Shown here: piece after piece, positions 6,173 through 15,315 of the stretch
Numbering within the stretch: the stretch's first letter is position 1
Layout: the number at the start of each line of letters is the position of its first letter
DNA from: Allocoleopsis franciscana PCC 7113
GTDB lineage: Bacteria; Cyanobacteriota; Cyanobacteriia; Cyanobacteriales; Coleofasciculaceae
Direction of reading: 5' to 3'
Assembly (NCBI RefSeq): GCF_000317515.1
Contig: NC_019738.1
Coordinates: forward strand, 719,501 to 783,500
DNA length: 64,000 nucleotides
Program-made: the position numbers and the translations under genes
Notes under the pieces: model-generated
Databases searched by the model: none
The model's input: only the letters and a program-made list of their open reading frames with translations
What the model was told of the DNA's origin: nothing

Positions 6173-8857
6173 CCCCGTCACCTGCTCCAGCATATAAACC
6201 AGATGCTCCGGGCGCAACAGCGTACCATCATTGCGGCAACTCCCCACATAACGCAACACTGCCGTCGAAACTCCCTCTTCCTCTGTACTCTCTCTGTGCT
6301 TCTGGGGTTCCATCACCTCCAACTCAAACAAGCGATCGCGCAAATTTACCTCTTGCTTTCGACCCGATTTTGTGGTATGACTCCACAAAATTTCCTCACG
6401 ATTCTTTACCGCTTCAACCCAATCCTGCCACAGTGGGGCAAATCCCCCATCAACCACTGCCAAAGTCAGTAAATACTCCGCCCGTTCCAGCGCTTGAGTC
6501 GCACTCGCAGCCTTTAAATCCACCTCCTCCACTCCATACACGGGAATATCCGAAGGTAATTGGGCTGCCAATTGTTGCTTAAACTCCTCAACATCCATCG
6601 GTTGAGTGAGCTCAAACTCCACAATCTCGCCCTCGCTTGTCACTCCCAAAGACAACGCATTGGCAATCATAATTCGAGGCATCGGGTGATAACCACCCGT
6701 ATATGCAATGGGTAGGGAGGCACGTCTCACGGCGCGATCATACAAACGCACCAAATCCAAATGACTCAACAAAGCCATATCGCCCAACTTGCCATACCAA
6801 ACCCGCATCCGCTGGGCTTTTTCGGAATTTGGCTTGAAATGACCGGCAAATTCTGGGATAGGCAGAGGTTGTATCACCACATTGTGACCAAAGTCCACAC
6901 CGCAAACCCCACAGTGAGAACAGCCATCAAAGGAACAATCGGGGACAATTGCCGCTTCTAAAGCCCGTTGCAAGTCTGCAACCAGCCAATTTTTATCAAT
7001 CCCGGTATCAAGATGATCCCAAGGCAACGGTGCATTGTAGGGATTAGGGATTTTTTCCCCCCTTTGATAAGGGGGGGTAGGGGGGGGTGGATTTGAGATT
7101 TTGGATGCTAACTCCTGTACGGGCGGGTTTTGTTGAAGAATTATTGGGTGTTCCGAAACGTTGTCTGCTAAACTCTCCCCTACAAAAACATTCCATTCGC
7201 CATTTTCAACTTGGCGATATTTCCAGGTAAGCTCAGATTCTGCGATCGCTTGTTCCCAAGCCCCAAACGCCCGGTCTAAATTATCAAACCACGAATCCAT
7301 CCCCGCACCCAATTCCCACGCCCGACGCAGTACGGCAGACAAGCGCCTATCACCTCGCCCCACAAAGTCTTCCATTGCCGAAATTCGGACATCGGTGAAA
7401 TTCACCTTCACGCCCTTAATCCAGCGAAATTCTTGACGCAGTAACGCTTGCTTGCGCTTAAACTCCGCCGTTGAAACCGAATGCCACTGAAACGGGGTAT
7501 GAGGCTTGGGCGTGAAATTAGAAATGGTGATATTAAAATTCAGAGGTCTTCTTCGTTGTGCCTGACATTGCTGCTGCAACCAGCGCACCGTCTCAGCAAT
7601 ACCGACGACATCGACATCCGTCTCCCCCGGTAAGCCAATCATGAAGTAGAGCTTAATCTTATTCCAACCCTGCTCAAATGCCGTCTTCACGCCTCGGAGC
7701 AGTTCTTCGTTGGTTAAGCCCTTATTCACAATATCCCGCATTCGCTGCGTTCCGGCTTCTGGGGCAAAGGTTAAACCGCCCTGCCGCGTACCCCCCAGGA
7801 TATTGGCAATATTCTCATCAAATCGGTCTACCCGTTGACTCGGCAAGGAGAGGGAAATATTTTCATCCTTGAGGCGATTTTTGATTTCCATCCCAACGGC
7901 TGGCAGTGCCAGATAGTCGGAACAACTCAGGGATAAGAGGGAAAACTCGTGATATCCGGTTGCCCTCATTCCCTGCTCGATCGCTTCTACTACTTTCTCC
8001 GGTTCCACATCCCGCGCCGGACGAGTGAGCATTCCGGGTTGACAAAAGCGACAACCACGAGTACAACCTCTGCGAATTTCAATAGTAAGGCGATCATGTA
8101 CCGTTTCGACGTAGGGAACCAACCCAATTGAGTAAGCGGGCATGGGTGTGGCGACTCGTCGTAGAATCCGCTTGGGCACATCCGGGCGGTTGGGATGGAC
8201 GGAACCATCTTCTGCCATAACGTAGAACTGCGGGACATATACACCCGGAATCTGGGCTAAATCGAGGAGTAACCCTTCCCGACTTAACCCTGCGGTTTTG
8301 CCTTCTTCCAACACTAAGCCAATTTCGGGTAGTAGTTCTTCCCCATCTCCCAAGGCAATAAAGTCAAAAAAGTCGGCGTAGGGTTCGGGGTTGGAGGTTG
8401 CCGTCTGTCCACCGGCAAAAATCAGTGGGATTTCTGTGATGTCACTGGCGGCACGTTCTTGCCAGGTTAGGGGAATATCTGCCAAACTCAACATTTCCAG
8501 GATGTTGGTGGCTCCGAGTTCATAGCTGAGGCTAAAGCCTAAAATATCAAAATCTTGGAGCGATCGCCGATTTTCAACGGCAAACAGAGGCGTCTTGGTT
8601 TCTCGTAGCTTCGACGCTAAATCGGGGGCAGGTAAGTAAGCGCGATCGCACAGTTGCCGGGGCTGGGCATTCAAAATATTGTAGAGAATAATATGCCCTA
8701 AATTAGAAGCGCCAACCTCGTAAATTTCCGGGTAGGTTAACACCCACCGCACTTGTGCCGTGTCCCAGGGCTTATGTACCGCTCCCAATTCGTTACCCAA
8801 GTAACGCGCTGGCCCCATTATCTGTTTGGTGAGTAGTTCCTCGACGGTGAACGCCAT
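6116..8857 (-). CDS. TIGR03960-type radical SAM protein fused to a DUF2344 domain
   Basis: A 913-residue protein. The N-terminal third has a B12-binding-like fold ('PEIYEVGASNLGHIILYNIL', 'FSLSYELGATNILEML'). The radical SAM core contains RRGCTRGCRFCQPG, with Cys spacing CxxxCxxC for the 4Fe-4S cluster. The C-terminal part from 'MRVWYGKLGDMALLSHLDL' onward is the DUF2344/TIGR03936 domain. In many bacteria the two parts are separate neighbouring genes; cyanobacteria carry the fusion. The reaction is not established. A proline-rich insert at about residues 590-605 is encoded by a palindromic dispersed repeat (7057-7090) and separates the two halves, so it may be a tolerated linker. Confidence 0.9.
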   Translation of the reverse strand: MAFTVEELLTKQIMGPARYLGNELGAVHKPWDTAQVRWVLTYPEIYEVGASNLGHIILYNILNAQPRQLCDRAYLPAPDLASKLRETKTPLFAVENRRSLQDFDILGFSLSYELGATNILEMLSLADIPLTWQERAASDITEIPLIFAGGQTATSNPEPYADFFDFIALGDGEELLPEIGLVLEEGKTAGLSREGLLLDLAQIPGVYVPQFYVMAEDGSVHPNRPDVPKRILRRVATPMPAYSIGLVPYVETVHDRLTIEIRRGCTRGCRFCQPGMLTRPARDVEPEKVVEAIEQGMRATGYHEFSLLSLSCSDYLALPAVGMEIKNRLKDENISLSLPSQRVDRFDENIANILGGTRQGGLTFAPEAGTQRMRDIVNKGLTNEELLRGVKTAFEQGWNKIKLYFMIGLPGETDVDVVGIAETVRWLQQQCQAQRRRPLNFNITISNFTPKPHTPFQWHSVSTAEFKRKQALLRQEFRWIKGVKVNFTDVRISAMEDFVGRGDRRLSAVLRRAWELGAGMDSWFDNLDRAFGAWEQAIAESELTWKYRQVENGEWNVFVGESLADNVSEHPIILQQNPPVQELASKISNPPPPTPPYQRGEKIPNPYNAPLPWDHLDTGIDKNWLVADLQRALEAAIVPDCSFDGCSHCGVCGVDFGHNVVIQPLPIPEFAGHFKPNSEKAQRMRVWYGKLGDMALLSHLDLVRLYDRAVRRASLPIAYTGGYHPMPRIMIANALSLGVTSEGEIVEFELTQPMDVEEFKQQLAAQLPSDIPVYGVEEVDLKAASATQALERAEYLLTLAVVDGGFAPLWQDWVEAVKNREEILWSHTTKSGRKQEVNLRDRLFELEVMEPQKHRESTEEEGVSTAVLRYVGSCRNDGTLLRPEHLVYMLEQVTGLEFQLLHAHRLRMMLNVY
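7057..7090. repeat. Palindromic C6/G7 repeat inserted in frame within the radical SAM gene
   Basis: CCCCCC-TTTGATAA-GGGGGGG-TA-GGGGGGG has the same form as the intergenic element at 5654-5686. On the coding strand it gives the proline-rich stretch NPPPPTPPYQRGEK. The reading frame stays open on both sides, so the element inserted without breaking the gene. Confidence 0.8.
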
Positions 8858-9195
8858 TGCAACCTTCTTTGCTGCTTTGTTGACAGCTAACCCTTAGCAA
8901 CCCATTCATTGTAGAAGGTATTCATCTGACTGGCTGTTCTTTTAGGCGAACGCTACTGCGCTTTGCACATCGGCAAAGCCGTTCACCTAGAACTTGAATA
9001 AAGATCGTTCAATCTGAAAGCCAAAAATGGTGCTGCTCTTGATTGCAACGGGTCTGTATCGGATTCTAGACAGCTAGTTTTATACGGCGTCAGTCGTCGT
9101 GACATTTAGGAGCGGTTAACTTTTGTCTCTCAAAGCTCACAAGAGGAGAATCCTTGGGTTGTTACTGGAGAATCCGGTGATTTTCTCCGGTTCGA
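8858..9195. other. Intergenic region with a hairpin repeat
   Basis: No supported gene. An imperfect inverted repeat TAGGCGAACG (8943-8952) and CGTTCACCTA (8980-8989) encloses an inner CTTTGC ... GCAAAG pair (8961-8966, 8973-8978). This resembles a short palindromic dispersed repeat. The part next to 8857 should hold the promoter of the radical SAM gene. Confidence 0.5.
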
Positions 9196-9558
9196 CTAAG
9201 CAATCAAGCTTAAAGATTCCTCTCCTCGCTCAAGCAGGGCAGAGAATGCATCACGGTTGGGATAAATTTCAAACGCCGCATCTAGCCGAGTCAGTTCAAA
9301 AATCATCTGAATTGAGGCAGCTACACAGCAAATCCCAAAGCGTCGATTCAGACGTTGAGCGAGACGAAATGCACAGATCAACGACATCAAGCCGGCACTA
9401 TCGAGAGAATCGACCCGATGCATGTCTACCAAAACCGCATTCGGAGCTGATGTAACAGCAGCGGTGAGCTGACGTTGGAACTCGGTGGCGTTGGCAGCGT
9501 TGATATGACCCGAAGGTTGAATGATTGTCAACTGTGAATCCCTGATAGCAATTGTCAT
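9196..9558 (-). CDS. STAS-domain protein, anti-sigma factor antagonist type
   Basis: A 120-residue single STAS domain. The motif VDSLDSAGL (about 48-56) holds the serine that is phosphorylated in SpoIIAA-like anti-anti-sigma factors. The flanking 'GHINAANATEFQRQL' and 'NAVLVDMHRV' elements fit the fold. Such proteins switch partners with serine kinases or phosphatases and thereby control sigma factors or other signalling outputs. No kinase or phosphatase gene is adjacent. The ATG at 9558 is preceded by GGTGGG. A promoter probably lies in the AT-rich region that follows. Confidence 0.88.
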   Translation of the reverse strand: MTIAIRDSQLTIIQPSGHINAANATEFQRQLTAAVTSAPNAVLVDMHRVDSLDSAGLMSLICAFRLAQRLNRRFGICCVAASIQMIFELTRLDAAFEIYPNRDAFSALLERGEESLSLIA

Positions 9559-10155
9559 AATTTAAGTTCCCACCTTTTTTAGTAGAAAAACTTGAAAGAG
9601 AATGTAATGAAGATACTCTTTTCGTTCTTTCCTCTACCACTCCCTTTGGTAGGTTTTGCTAAATCTTCATCAAGCTGCTCTACTTTATTAAAGTTTTAAA
9701 TAAACTTTTTTAAATTTTTGTGTCCACCTATACCTATTTTTTAGTAATCTCCCTTAAGGAGTACATTGCTCCTCAACTTTATTGTCCTTAATTATAAGTT
9801 TTATTTATAAAAACTTGGTTTCGGTCTGAAGTTTGTGCTATAAAAAGCTATCTTGCCTAGATCTGAAAAATTCCCTACTAAGAAAAACCTTACCTTGAGA
9901 ACGCTAGGAATCAGCGATCGCTATCTTTAGCGTAAGAGCCATACACAGGAAAATGAGGGTTTGTTTCTATGTCAGATATAACACCTGTGGCAAGTGTTGA
10001 GGGCATTCCACGCCATGCAGGGAAGTCATTGTGAACAGAGAAAGAGTATCCCGTCCTAAGAAGTAGTGATTCAGATCACTTATGCCTCAGGAGTTGGATC
10101 ACTCGAATTTTCAAGGATTCAGCCGAAAATTTCTTACTATGGAGTTCTAGGCATA
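9559..10155. other. AT-rich intergenic region between divergent genes
   Basis: Promoters for the STAS gene (left) and the small gene at 10156 (right) must lie here. AAGTTTTATTTATAAAAACTT near 9797-9817 is an imperfect palindrome. A 21-codon open frame at 9968-10033 has no ribosome binding site and is not called. Confidence 0.4.
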
Positions 10156-10356
10156 ATGATTGTGAAAACTACATTTGTTATTCGTCATCTTGTAGAAAAA
10201 GCCCTTCATCTTAGGAAATTAACTCCTGATATAGAGAACGAAATTAACTATGAACTGACTCGAATGGGTCATATCTCAGATGTTGATTATGAAGCTCTTG
10301 AATTACTCATGTCTGAGATGGATGCCGGTCGAATTCAATTAGTGCCTACCCTCTAA
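10156..10356 (+). CDS. Small hypothetical protein, cyanobacterial type
   Basis: From ATG 10156 the product has 66 residues: 'MIVKTTFVIRHLVEKALHL' and then 'TRMGHISDVDYEALELLMSEMDAGRI'. It is entirely helical in appearance with no membrane segment. The longer frame from 10066 begins in poor-coding sequence, so the internal ATG is preferred. I recall similar short proteins only as conserved hypotheticals in cyanobacteria, without function. It stands alone. Confidence 0.65.
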   Translation: MIVKTTFVIRHLVEKALHLRKLTPDIENEINYELTRMGHISDVDYEALELLMSEMDAGRIQLVPTL

Positions 10357-10557
10357 AGGTCATTGTAGACACCTAAAGCCAAAAAAACTGATCAGTCAGG
10401 GTCGTTCACTCTCATCAGAGCGTTCCTAAACTAGGTAATTATGCGGATATAGGGTTAGGTTAAAAGGCTACAAGCGGTTAATCTACTAAGCGATTGGTCT
10501 GAATCAGGGAATTACAAACTAGCGCGAAGTTCTAAGTTGTGTTCTAGAAAAATCAGC

Positions 10558-10956
10558 TTAAAAAGCGCTCTTATAAGCTTGCCAAACTTTACGGACAAAA
10601 CCACTGAGTTGCTGGTGAGCTTCTGAGGGATTGGCTTGTTGCACCTTGCTGGGGTCATCTAGCTGAACTAAGAGGGGAATAACCTCAGTATCCAAGGCAA
10701 GTCGAAATAAACTCGTCGGCCAAAGCAAATCAGCTCCCTGACGCAAGTCGTATAAATTGAGCTGTTGAGGTGAGAAGGTAGGCAGGGAGTCAGACTCGAT
10801 GGGTGAGATAGCCAGCATCAACGGACGTACCCAACAAACTTGCCGTGATGTAACAACTTGAATAACTTCAGTGTAGAGGCGAGTATTTTCATGCTCTAAA
10901 CAAACAATCTGGCGAGTCTGGAACTGGTAGGCCGAACCGAGCGATCCTTGCTTCAC
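10558..10956 (-). CDS. Hypothetical protein, cyanobacterial type
   Basis: A 132-residue soluble protein starting at GTG 10956. It contains 'GSAYQFQTRQIVCLEHENTRL', 'CWVRPLMLAISPIE' and 'DLRQGADLLWPTSLFRLALDTEV' as conserved-looking blocks. It has no signal peptide or metal-binding motif. Its C-terminus is helical (VRKVWQAYK). I do not recognise a function. It is transcribed away from the Yfr1-like RNA. Confidence 0.65.
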   Translation of the reverse strand: MKQGSLGSAYQFQTRQIVCLEHENTRLYTEVIQVVTSRQVCWVRPLMLAISPIESDSLPTFSPQQLNLYDLRQGADLLWPTSLFRLALDTEVIPLLVQLDDPSKVQQANPSEAHQQLSGFVRKVWQAYKSAF

Positions 10957-11111
10957 ACGAAATAACTATTGAGATGGGATTTTGATCTCTATTTTAGGGT
11001 GTGTCGCTTTGAGGGTGTGCCGCTCAATATAGAATCTGTGTCTCTTGAGAGTACACAGTGTTTCAAAAACTGTTACGAGTGCCTTTCTCAGGCTGAGTCG
11101 CCTTACGATAA

Positions 11112-11176
11112 GAATCGAGCTTAAGCTCCTCACACCATACCAAACGCCGTGCGACGCAAGCGTCGCACGGTTTTTT
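11112..11176 (+). ncRNA. yfr1: Yfr1-like small regulatory RNA
   Basis: GCTCCTCACAC at 11125-11135 matches 10 of 11 bases of the ultraconserved unpaired Yfr1 element (ACUCCUCACAC); only the first base differs. About 11 nt downstream a perfect 10-bp stem CCGTGCGACG-CAAG-CGTCGCACGG followed by T6 (11147-11176) ends the transcript. Motif in a single-stranded stretch directly before a terminator hairpin is the Yfr1 architecture, with a total length of about 65 nt. A TACGAT box at 11104-11109 would place the start near 11115. No protein gene lies upstream on this strand, so the terminator must serve an RNA. Yfr1 is a trans-acting RNA that represses outer-membrane porin mRNAs. The 5' hairpin GAGCTTAAGCTC would partly occlude the motif, which is atypical. 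Confidence 0.75.
11147..11176 (+). terminator. Rho-independent terminator of the Yfr1-like RNA
   Basis: Perfect 10-bp GC-rich stem, CAAG tetraloop and six T residues on the plus strand. Confidence 0.9.
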
Positions 11177-11254
11177 GTTGAGATGCATACATCTTCGTAC
11201 CCGGAGAGCTAAATCCGGAGATACGATTGATTGTGTTGCAAGCAGGAAGCCGCC

Positions 11255-12526
11255 ATGTCAAACGCAGCATTTTTCCAAGGCATACTCGGAGCTTCGAGCT
11301 TGGGAATTGGAGCCTTTGTAGGTGTATTTTGGCAACCAAGTCGGAAAATTTCAGCGGCGATTATGGCGTTTGGCAGCGGTACCTTGCTCTCTGCGATCGC
11401 GTTTGAAATTACACTCCCGGCTTACCGTTCCAGCCACTTCTTAGTGCTTTTTTTTGGTTTTCTGATCGGTGGAGGTTTGTTTATGGGTCTTACCCAATAT
11501 ATTGACCAGCGTGGTGGTTTTCTCCGCAAACCTGCCTCCAGTCGCCGCTACTTATTTGAACATACTCAGGAACACGTTTCCGATGTGCTGCACCGAATTG
11601 CTCATGTTGAGGTGATGCAAAATCTTTCCGTTGCGGAAAGGCAAGCGATTATTCCCTTTCTCAAAGCTGTCCATGTAGAACCCGGAGCGGTCATTTGTGA
11701 AGAGGGAACCCCAGGGGAGTACTTCTACATGATTGTGTCGGGTGAAGCCGAGGTTCACAAAGGTAAGAAAGTTTTGAATATTATGGAACCGGGGGAAGTA
11801 TTCGGTGAAATGGCACTTTTGACTGGAGAACCGCGATCGGCAACGGTTGTGGCTCGTACTCCCATGGAATTGTATCAACTCCACCAAGAACACTTTAATC
11901 ATGTGTTGGCTTGGTCACCTCATTTAGCTTGGTCTTTAAGCCGAGCCTTAGCGCGGCGACTCCGATTCTCGACGGAGTCACGGGTTGCCGCAGAACATCA
12001 TTTAGACCGTTGGCGACAACAGTTAATGGATCAAGTGGAACTCGATTTATTACTCAGAGAAGACCCAGGCACGCTAGAAGGGTTGGTGAAGCGTTCGGCT
12101 CCTTTAGCCATTGTCATCGGTACGCTCATTGATAATATCCCGGAATCAGCCGTGATTGGAATGAATGCGGAGAGCAGCCATTTGGGTTGGTCATTTTTGT
12201 TGGCTGTGTTTATCTCCAATTTCCCCGAAGCGTTATCCAGTTCGGCTGGCATGAAACAGGCAGGAACCAAGAAAAGCCAGATTCTCAGCTTATGGATTGG
12301 GGTGGTGATCTTGAGTGGTTTCTGTGCAGTGGCAGGCAATCTTTTGCAAAGCCATACTTCTGAATTATTCGTAGCGTTAGCACAGGCTATCTCTGGCGGA
12401 GCCATTTTAGCCATGTTGGCAAGTACCATGATGCCGGAAGCTTATGAACTCGGCGGTAGTTCAGTTGCCTTCTCCACGATTATGGGATTTCTCATCAGTT
12501 TTTTGGTTTCCTCACTCAGCTTTTGA
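11255..12526 (+). CDS. ZIP-family metal transporter with a cyclic-nucleotide-binding domain
   Basis: A 423-residue integral membrane protein from ATG 11255, which is preceded by AGGAAG; the upstream TTG at 11231 is less likely. The N-terminal hydrophobic segments ('GILGASSLGIGAFVGVFW', 'LLSAIAFEITLP') and the C-terminal ones ('LAIVIGTLIDNIPESAVIG', 'NFPEALSSSAGM') match ZIP transporters, with metal-ligand-type residues in DNIPE and NFPEA. Between them (about residues 110-225) lies a Crp-like cNMP-binding domain with GEVFGEMALLTGEPRSATV. The domain probably gates or regulates transport of a divalent cation. The substrate cannot be read from sequence. It lies just downstream of the Yfr1-like RNA. 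Confidence 0.85.
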   Translation: MSNAAFFQGILGASSLGIGAFVGVFWQPSRKISAAIMAFGSGTLLSAIAFEITLPAYRSSHFLVLFFGFLIGGGLFMGLTQYIDQRGGFLRKPASSRRYLFEHTQEHVSDVLHRIAHVEVMQNLSVAERQAIIPFLKAVHVEPGAVICEEGTPGEYFYMIVSGEAEVHKGKKVLNIMEPGEVFGEMALLTGEPRSATVVARTPMELYQLHQEHFNHVLAWSPHLAWSLSRALARRLRFSTESRVAAEHHLDRWRQQLMDQVELDLLLREDPGTLEGLVKRSAPLAIVIGTLIDNIPESAVIGMNAESSHLGWSFLLAVFISNFPEALSSSAGMKQAGTKKSQILSLWIGVVILSGFCAVAGNLLQSHTSELFVALAQAISGGAILAMLASTMMPEAYELGGSSVAFSTIMGFLISFLVSSLSF

Positions 12527-12545
12527 CTTCAGAACTATGATTTCT

Positions 12546-13511
12546 CTACATTCTGTCAAGAATCTTTCGGAGTTGTTGCTCTTGTTGTTTCAGTTCTGTA
12601 ATCAATTGAGCCTTCTGAAAAATAATGTCTGGTTTATGCTTATTAAGCTGTGTATCTTCTCTGAGTTGCTGGGTGAGTTGGTAACAGAACTGACATCGTT
12701 CTAAAACTTGCAGAATCGAGGGAGCGAAGGTAGCAAACAAAGATTCATCGGCTTCCGTAAAGCCATTAATATCGATTCTTCTTGACAATTCGACTCCAGG
12801 GTCACAATTTGGCCTTAGTTTATTAATGAGTTGCACGACAGCTACTAAATTTTGTTCCTTATTAAATAGAGGCCAAGCTAAGATAGTGTAAGTGCGGTAT
12901 CCTGTAATTTTATCTATCTTTTTAGACTCTTCAGAACGTGGGTCATTGTACACATCAAAAGGAATATTAATCACACTGGAAGTTGTGGCAGCCAAACTAG
13001 CGATTCCTCGATTTAAAGGCACTTCAATAACTAATGAACCGCCTTGTCCATCCTCTGCATTAATAGAGCCGAGTACGTTTCTTTGGGAGTCGAGTAAAAA
13101 AATGCTTGTGCGATCAGCCCTAATAAAATCTCCGACTTTTCGCGTCAGACGGCGTAGCATTTCACACAGAACACCCACCAACTCATCGACGGCTTGATTT
13201 AGGTTAAGAACGGCTGTATCTAGACTGGAATTAGGGAGGGAGTTTTTTGGGGTAGAAGCTACAGGTAAAGTAGAATCTGAACTATCAGGTAAATGTAAGC
13301 CAGCGACTTCTCGCCAGTTCAAATTCAAGGCTTGACAAATTTCTAAAAAATCAAGACCCGTTAAAAATTGTCCTTTAAGAAAAAGATGAATTTGAGGCAG
13401 AGCTAACCCTAATTCTTCTGCTAGAACTCGCTCGCTCCCATCACTTTTACGTTCCCAAATTGACTTAACGGTTTGAATATACTGCGGATGTACACGTAAT
13501 GTTCGGGACAT
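12546..13511 (-). CDS. HTH-GAF signalling protein
   Basis: A 321-residue soluble protein. The N-terminal 'MSRTLRVHPQYIQTVKSIW' then 'RVLAEELGLALPQIHLFLKG' is the helix-turn-helix-like domain often found at the start of cyanobacterial signalling and NTPase proteins. A linker leads to a GAF domain (about 105-275; 'DRTSIFLLDSQRNVLGS', 'GIASLAATTSSVINIPF', 'LVAVVQLINK'). The C-terminus is a coiled coil (LITELKQQEQQLRKILDRM). GAF domains bind small ligands or chromophores; no bilin-binding cysteine is evident at the usual site. It is convergent with the ZIP gene and has no output kinase domain, so it may act through DNA or a partner. Confidence 0.8.
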   Translation of the reverse strand: MSRTLRVHPQYIQTVKSIWERKSDGSERVLAEELGLALPQIHLFLKGQFLTGLDFLEICQALNLNWREVAGLHLPDSSDSTLPVASTPKNSLPNSSLDTAVLNLNQAVDELVGVLCEMLRRLTRKVGDFIRADRTSIFLLDSQRNVLGSINAEDGQGGSLVIEVPLNRGIASLAATTSSVINIPFDVYNDPRSEESKKIDKITGYRTYTILAWPLFNKEQNLVAVVQLINKLRPNCDPGVELSRRIDINGFTEADESLFATFAPSILQVLERCQFCYQLTQQLREDTQLNKHKPDIIFQKAQLITELKQQEQQLRKILDRM

Positions 13512-13806
13512 AATTGAGCATCAGAAAACTACTTCGATCATAAACGAGACTTAAGCGCAATGGAGTTAGTAATAACTGAACTTAAAGACCTAGGTAACAA
13601 TTCTTGACTTATCGTTCAAGTCCATTGAAATGGACTGAAACTCAAATCCTGTCGTATGAAGACGAATGCGAGCTATGAGATAGTGGTTAAAACCACTGGT
13701 GGTTGTTGCAACTGATGCAAGATCTCAGTTGAAACGGGTTAAGAAGGTCAAGAGGTGCGGTAAAGTTTCAGATACCGGATAATTGTCTTAGCGACACAAC
13801 AACCCA

Positions 13807-14808
13807 ATGAAAGCAGTCTTAATGACAGCCCCTGGATCACCTGAAGTGCTGCAACTTCAGCAAGTACCAGAACCTAAACTTCAAAACGATACAGAAATCT
13901 TAGTGCGTCTGCACGCGGCTGGAGTGAACCCAATTGATACCAAACTGCGGCAGCGAGGTACCTTTTACCCAGACCAGATGCCTGCTATCTTAGGCTGTGA
14001 TGGTGCGGGTGTGGTGGAAGCGGTGGGTTCTGGCGTCCAGCAATTTCGCGTGGGAGATGAAGTTTACTTTTGTGCTGGAGGATTGGGCGAATCGAACACC
14101 GGTAACTATGCGGAATTAACGGTTGTAGATGAGTCCTCAGTTGCCCCGAAACCGACTTCCCTATCCTTTGCTGAAGCGGCGGCGGCACCTTTAGTATTAA
14201 TCACCGCTTGGGAAGCCCTTTACGATCGCGCACGCTTGGAAGCAGGTCAAAAGGTGCTGATTCATGCCGGTGCAGGTGGTGTGGGTCACGTTGCCATCCA
14301 GCTAGCAAAAATAAAAGGGGCTGAGGTTTGTACCACGGTTAGTTCTCAGGACAAAGCGAGATTAGTGCGTCAGTTGGGTGCCGATCACCCCATCCTTTAT
14401 AAACAAACTGACTTTGTGCAAGCGGCGCTAGATTGGACAGGGGGAGAGGGGGTAGACATTGCCTTCGATACGATAGGTGGTAAAACCTTCTGGGAGTCGT
14501 TTCCGGCTGTGCGGGTGTATGGCGATGTGGTGACGATTCTCGAACCCGATTCGGCGACGAATTGGAAGGCGGCGCGATCGCGTAATCTCCGCATTAGCCT
14601 TGAACTCATGCTCACCCCATTGTTACAAGGATTAGTTGCTGCCCAGCAGCACCAAGCTGAGATTCTCAAGCAGTGTGCCCAATGGATTGATGAGGGTAAG
14701 CTCAAAATCCACCTGAGTGAAACTTATCCTCTTCAAGATGCGGCGGTGGCTCATCAGGCGATCGCAACGGGGTCAACAACGGGTAAGATTGTCCTGATTA
14801 TGGAGTAA
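13807..14808 (+). CDS. MDR-superfamily quinone oxidoreductase-like enzyme
   Basis: A 333-residue NADPH-dependent reductase of the medium-chain dehydrogenase superfamily. The N-terminal 'HAAGVNPIDTKLRQRGTF' and 'LGCDGAGVVEAVGSGV' form the GroES-like fold. The Rossmann motif HAGAGGVGHVAIQLAK (about 151-166) binds NADPH. Catalytic zinc ligands of classical alcohol dehydrogenases are missing, as is usual for quinone oxidoreductases. The substrate is unknown; quinones or reactive enals are typical. It is preceded by a 295-bp region holding an AGTGGTT-AA-AACCACT palindrome at about 13681, which could be an operator. It appears monocistronic. Confidence 0.88.
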   Translation: MKAVLMTAPGSPEVLQLQQVPEPKLQNDTEILVRLHAAGVNPIDTKLRQRGTFYPDQMPAILGCDGAGVVEAVGSGVQQFRVGDEVYFCAGGLGESNTGNYAELTVVDESSVAPKPTSLSFAEAAAAPLVLITAWEALYDRARLEAGQKVLIHAGAGGVGHVAIQLAKIKGAEVCTTVSSQDKARLVRQLGADHPILYKQTDFVQAALDWTGGEGVDIAFDTIGGKTFWESFPAVRVYGDVVTILEPDSATNWKAARSRNLRISLELMLTPLLQGLVAAQQHQAEILKQCAQWIDEGKLKIHLSETYPLQDAAVAHQAIATGSTTGKIVLIME

Positions 14809-14911
14809 ATAGATAGCGGTTCTCCATGACTTGTAAAAACTAATAAACCTCTCTAGGCATAGAGAACATAGGGCAGGAGAAGACTGTCTAACCAAGGAGA
14901 CGCGGGCTGCA

Positions 14912-15007
14912 ATGGCACAGTTTCAGGCTGCTTTAACTCACGGTCATCCCACAGCCTCTATATCGCCCTGCTGTTTTGGACGCTTTTTCGGGCTATTCCT
15001 GGATTGA
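14912..15007 (+). CDS. Possible 31-residue peptide
   Basis: ATG 14912 follows AAGGAGA at a spacing of about 12 nt. The frame reads MAQFQAALTHGHPTASISPC and then CFGRFFGLFLD before TGA. The ribosome binding site is the only positive evidence. There is no recognisable family and it may be chance. Confidence 0.25.
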   Translation: MAQFQAALTHGHPTASISPCCFGRFFGLFLD

Positions 15008-15315
15008 ACTTACTAATCTATCTTAGGTAAGAAATTATTATCTTCTTTTATAAAAAGAAATAATGAAATTCATTAAGATTTATAATATAAATCAGAGTTT
15101 TTTTTTCTTAAATTTTCCAAAATTTATTTCTCTTTTAGCTAAAGTATGAAAAAATCAGTATTTCAACAAAAGAGGTCAGCCATGCCGTAACTTTTTAATA
15201 ACTTTACAATATCCCATGAAAGATATTGAACTTTATCAGTACTTCAAAAATCTTCATTTTTTTGAGTGGGTTAACCTCTCCGAATCACAAAGTTAAAACA
15301 CGATAAAATAGAAGT

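Noticed and set aside
9123-9455. Plus-strand 110-residue frame
   Set aside because: It is antisense to the STAS gene, whose motif VDSLDSAGL is unmistakable.
9968-10033. 21-codon frame starting MSDITPVAS
   Set aside because: No ribosome binding site and no recognisable similarity.
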